Below the pieces are notes generated by a model, which ran no database searches, was not told where the DNA came from, and worked only from the letters and a program-made list of their open reading frames with translations. Positions 14,075-15,932 of a stretch of 15,932 bases of DNA are shown here, piece after piece (within the stretch, counting starts at the first letter, position 1; each line of letters starts with the position of its first letter). The stretch comes from DSAR01 sp034437315. GTDB lineage: Bacteria; Chloroflexota; Anaerolineae; B4-G1. The DNA lies in the NCBI GenBank assembly GCA_034437315.1, contig DAOTUC010000132.1, forward strand, positions 1-15,932, read 5' to 3'. A program made the translations under genes and the position numbers.

Positions 14075-15003
14075 TAGAGATTATATTTCTGGGCACTTCA
14101 GCCTCCGCGCCATCTATCCACCGGGGGCTCTCCGCCCAGGTTGTATTACATCGGGAGTATCGTTTCCTGATCGATTGCGGCGAGGGAACCCAGCGGCAAA
14201 TTTTACGGAGCGGCTTGGGGTTCAAACGATTGAACAAAATACTGCTTACCCACGGCCACCTGGACCACATCCTGGGCCTTGGGGGGATGATCTCCACCTT
14301 CGCCCGCTGGGAAGCGATTGACCACGTCGAGATTTACGGCAGCGCGTGGGCCCTTGAGCGAGTGCACGATCTGATCTTCGGCGTCGTGCTTCGAGGCGCT
14401 AACCCGCAGATACAGATCGACCTGATTGACGTCAAACCGGGGGTCATCCTGGAGGACGATACATTCGAGGTCGTCGCATTTCCGGTGATTCACCGGGGGC
14501 CGTGTTTAGGTTATATCTTCCGGGAGAAAGCCCGCCGCCCATTTCTCAACGAGCAGGCCGAGGCGTTGGGCGTGCCGCAGGGACCTGAGCGCCGGGACCT
14601 GGTCGCGGGGCAAGCGATCACGTTGGCCGACGGTCGCGTCATTCACCCCGACCAGGTGCTTGGGCCGCCCCAACCTGGCGCGTGCCTGGTCCACATCGGC
14701 GACGCCGGTCAAACGGGCAACCTGAAACATGTGACGGAGGGCGCCGATCTGCTGGTCATTGAGGCCACCTACCTGCGTTCGGAGGCGGACATGGCCGAAC
14801 GTTTCGGCCACTTGACTGCGGCGCAGGCCGCCCAGCTGGCCCGCGATACCGGCGTACACCGCCTCGCGCTGACCCACGTCTCGCGGCGTTACAATGAAGC
14901 GCAGATCGTCGAAGAGGCCCGCGCCATCTTCCCGGAAGCGGTCGTCGCCCGAGATTTCGATCGTTTCCGCATCCTAAACCGGGACGTGCAACGGGAGACG
15001 TGA
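14071..15003 (+). CDS. rnz: Ribonuclease Z (tRNA 3'-processing endonuclease)
   Basis: RNase Z is a zinc metallo-beta-lactamase-fold endonuclease that removes the 3' trailer of precursor tRNAs. The 310-residue product matches the short bacterial form. It shows the opening FLGTSASAPS, DCGEGTQRQ (35-43), the zinc motif THGHLDH (H61, H63, D65, H66), H141 in VIHRG, D211 in HIGDAG, H247 in FGHLTAAQAA and H269 in LTHVSRRY, so all expected metal ligands and the AxDxT-like second-half signature region are present. The start ATG 14071 has AAAGGA 7 nt upstream and overlaps the rtcA stop by 4 bp. The upstream continuation of this open frame overlaps rtcA out of phase and is not coding. Both this enzyme and RtcA act at RNA 3' ends, which may explain the pairing (inference). 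Confidence 0.96.
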   Translation: MIEIIFLGTSASAPSIHRGLSAQVVLHREYRFLIDCGEGTQRQILRSGLGFKRLNKILLTHGHLDHILGLGGMISTFARWEAIDHVEIYGSAWALERVHDLIFGVVLRGANPQIQIDLIDVKPGVILEDDTFEVVAFPVIHRGPCLGYIFREKARRPFLNEQAEALGVPQGPERRDLVAGQAITLADGRVIHPDQVLGPPQPGACLVHIGDAGQTGNLKHVTEGADLLVIEATYLRSEADMAERFGHLTAAQAAQLARDTGVHRLALTHVSRRYNEAQIVEEARAIFPEAVVARDFDRFRILNRDVQRET

Positions 15004-15009
15004 TTCCCC

Positions 15010-15738
15010 TCACAACAGGGCCGTCAATTTCTGTCGCAACACGTGGATGGGCTGGACGCCGACGGCGCGGTCGACGAGCTGACCGTTCTTGAAAAAGAGC
15101 AGCGATGGCACACTTTGCACCCCGTATCGCCGGGCCGTCGCCGGATTGGCGTCGATGTCCAGCTTGGCGACGAGCGCCCGCCCGGCGAACTCCTGCGCCA
15201 ATTTCTCGACTACCGACGCGAGCATCCGGCACGGCCCGCACCAAGAGGCCCAGAAATCGACCATCGCCGGCGCGCTGGCGCCCAGGACGCGCTGCTGAAA
15301 TTCGCCGTCGGTCACGGCCAACACGCCGGGCGACGCACTGTCGGGCGACGCTCCCTCACGCGGCGGCTTTTTGGATGCGGGTTTGGGCCCCCGCTTGAGC
15401 AGATATTCGACCCAGGGGCGGAGCATATCGACCGTCGGCAGGCCGCGGGCCCGGGCGACCAGATTTCCCTCGCGGAAGAAGAGAAACTGGGGCAAACTGT
15501 CGACGTCGTATCGCGCACGCGCCTGGCCCGCGTCGGCCACGTCCAGTTTGACCACCAGGATCTCTCCTGCGTATTGGCGGGCCGTCTCCTCCAAAACTTG
15601 ATTCAGTTGCTGGCGCGGCGTCATCTCGGGAGACCAGAAGACAGCCACGACCGGCAACGTGATGGGCAGCGATGGGCGTAAAACCACGCGCTCGAAGCTG
15701 GCGTCGTTGGCGGTGACCGGGGTGTCGTATTGGATCAT
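15010..15738 (-). CDS. Tandem thioredoxin-fold protein, first domain lacking CxxC
   Basis: The 242-residue protein has two thioredoxin-fold domains joined by a Pro/Lys/Ser linker (116-137). Domain 2 (138-242) is a canonical thioredoxin: FWASWCGPCRM with C167 and C170, and a cis-Pro in SVPSLLFFKNG. Domain 1 (10-115) has the matching FWSPEMTPRQQ, in which the CGPC position reads M39-T-P-R42, and a cis-Pro in SLPQFLFFREG. It is probably non-redox and may serve as a binding or chaperone module. This recalls bacterial thioredoxin-fold co-chaperones such as CnoX/YbbN, but the order and lack of TPR repeats differ. No signal peptide is visible, so it is likely cytoplasmic. AGGAGGT stands 5 nt before the ATG, and a promoter precedes it. 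The stop lies 6 bp from the convergent rnz stop. Confidence 0.92.
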   Translation of the reverse strand: MIQYDTPVTANDASFERVVLRPSLPITLPVVAVFWSPEMTPRQQLNQVLEETARQYAGEILVVKLDVADAGQARARYDVDSLPQFLFFREGNLVARARGLPTVDMLRPWVEYLLKRGPKPASKKPPREGASPDSASPGVLAVTDGEFQQRVLGASAPAMVDFWASWCGPCRMLASVVEKLAQEFAGRALVAKLDIDANPATARRYGVQSVPSLLFFKNGQLVDRAVGVQPIHVLRQKLTALL

Positions 15739-15778
15739 CAGATACCTCCTGGCTAACCAACTGATCGGATGTGAGATT

Positions 15779-15806
15779 ATTATAACGCCTTGATGAAAGT
15801 TGACAA
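15779..15806 (-). promoter_or_regulatory. Sigma70-type promoter for the thioredoxin gene
   Basis: Read on the - strand, TTGTCA (15806-15801) is followed after 16 nt by a perfect TATAAT (15784-15779). Transcription would start near 15772, giving a leader of about 34 nt that contains the AGGAGGT Shine-Dalgarno (15744-15750). This is the only promoter found on the - strand of the window. Confidence 0.8.
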
Positions 15807-15831
15807 CTCATTACCTATAAGGGTTTTCTAA

Positions 15832-15902
15832 GTCAAAAGCCGTCGGCTATGGAAAGCCGACCTACGCAGCCAGACGATGTAGGGCGAGTTTCCATACTCG
15901 CC
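15832..15902. repeat. Inverted pair of REP-like hairpins
   Basis: On the - strand: GTAG (15862-15865), stem GTCGGCT/AGCCGAC with loop TTCCAT, then CTTTTGAC (15832-15839). On the + strand, facing away: GTAG (15879-15882), stem GGCGAGT/ACTCGCC (15883-15902) with the same TTCCAT loop. The two stems differ in sequence but each is fully paired, while the loop and the GTAG foot are kept. This is a BIME-like pair upstream of the thioredoxin promoter. The remaining sequence to 15932 shows nothing I can identify. Confidence 0.75.
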
Positions 15903-15932
15903 GCTTGGGGTTGATGAACTTTCCCAATGCGT

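Overview
The window is about 15.9 kb of GC-rich bacterial chromosome and probably comes from a member of the Chloroflexota (Anaerolineae-like). That assignment is inference. It rests on GC-rich coding sequence, Thr/Pro-rich linkers on signal-anchored glycosidases, an NBR1-type Ig domain, an RtcA/RNase Z pair and abundant short hairpin repeats between genes. No rRNA, tRNA or CRISPR array was seen. I recognise ten protein genes: nine on the + strand and one on the - strand at the right end.

Left part (1-2655). A hairpin-rich leader precedes etfB and etfA, the two subunits of an electron transfer flavoprotein. Just after etfA lies a 123-bp non-coding insertion with terminal inverted repeats and an 11-bp target duplication (MITE-like), followed by a terminator-like stem.

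Middle part (2656-6386). A GT4-type glycosyltransferase comes first. It is followed by a clear sigma70-type promoter, a long leader with a 9-bp hairpin and a four-copy 13-bp tandem repeat, a SufR-like (COG2345-like) winged-helix regulator with conserved-looking C-terminal cysteines, and a radical SAM protein with a B12-binding-type N-terminal domain. The regulator and the radical SAM gene probably share transcription.

Right part (6461-15003). A second good promoter drives a 1239-residue protein with an unusual layout: an RNA polymerase alpha-CTD-like HhH domain, an acidic linker, one membrane segment, a GH18-like domain whose catalytic Glu is Gln, an NBR1-like Ig domain and a clan GH-A glycosidase domain. 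Two smaller membrane-anchored GH-A paralogues follow. The second and third glycosidase genes, rtcA and rnz are chained by successive 4-bp stop/start overlaps, so extracytoplasmic sugar-active proteins are translationally coupled to two RNA 3'-end enzymes. Converging on rnz, with 6 bp between, is a two-domain thioredoxin whose first domain has lost its CxxC; it has its own promoter on the - strand.

Hairpins with a GTAG foot and a CTTTTgAC tail recur at three separate places (left end, inside the MITE, right end). This is the layout of REP elements mobilised by RAYT transposases. The most novel item is the 1239-residue protein, which could be a membrane-spanning link between extracellular glycans and the nucleoid or RNA polymerase.
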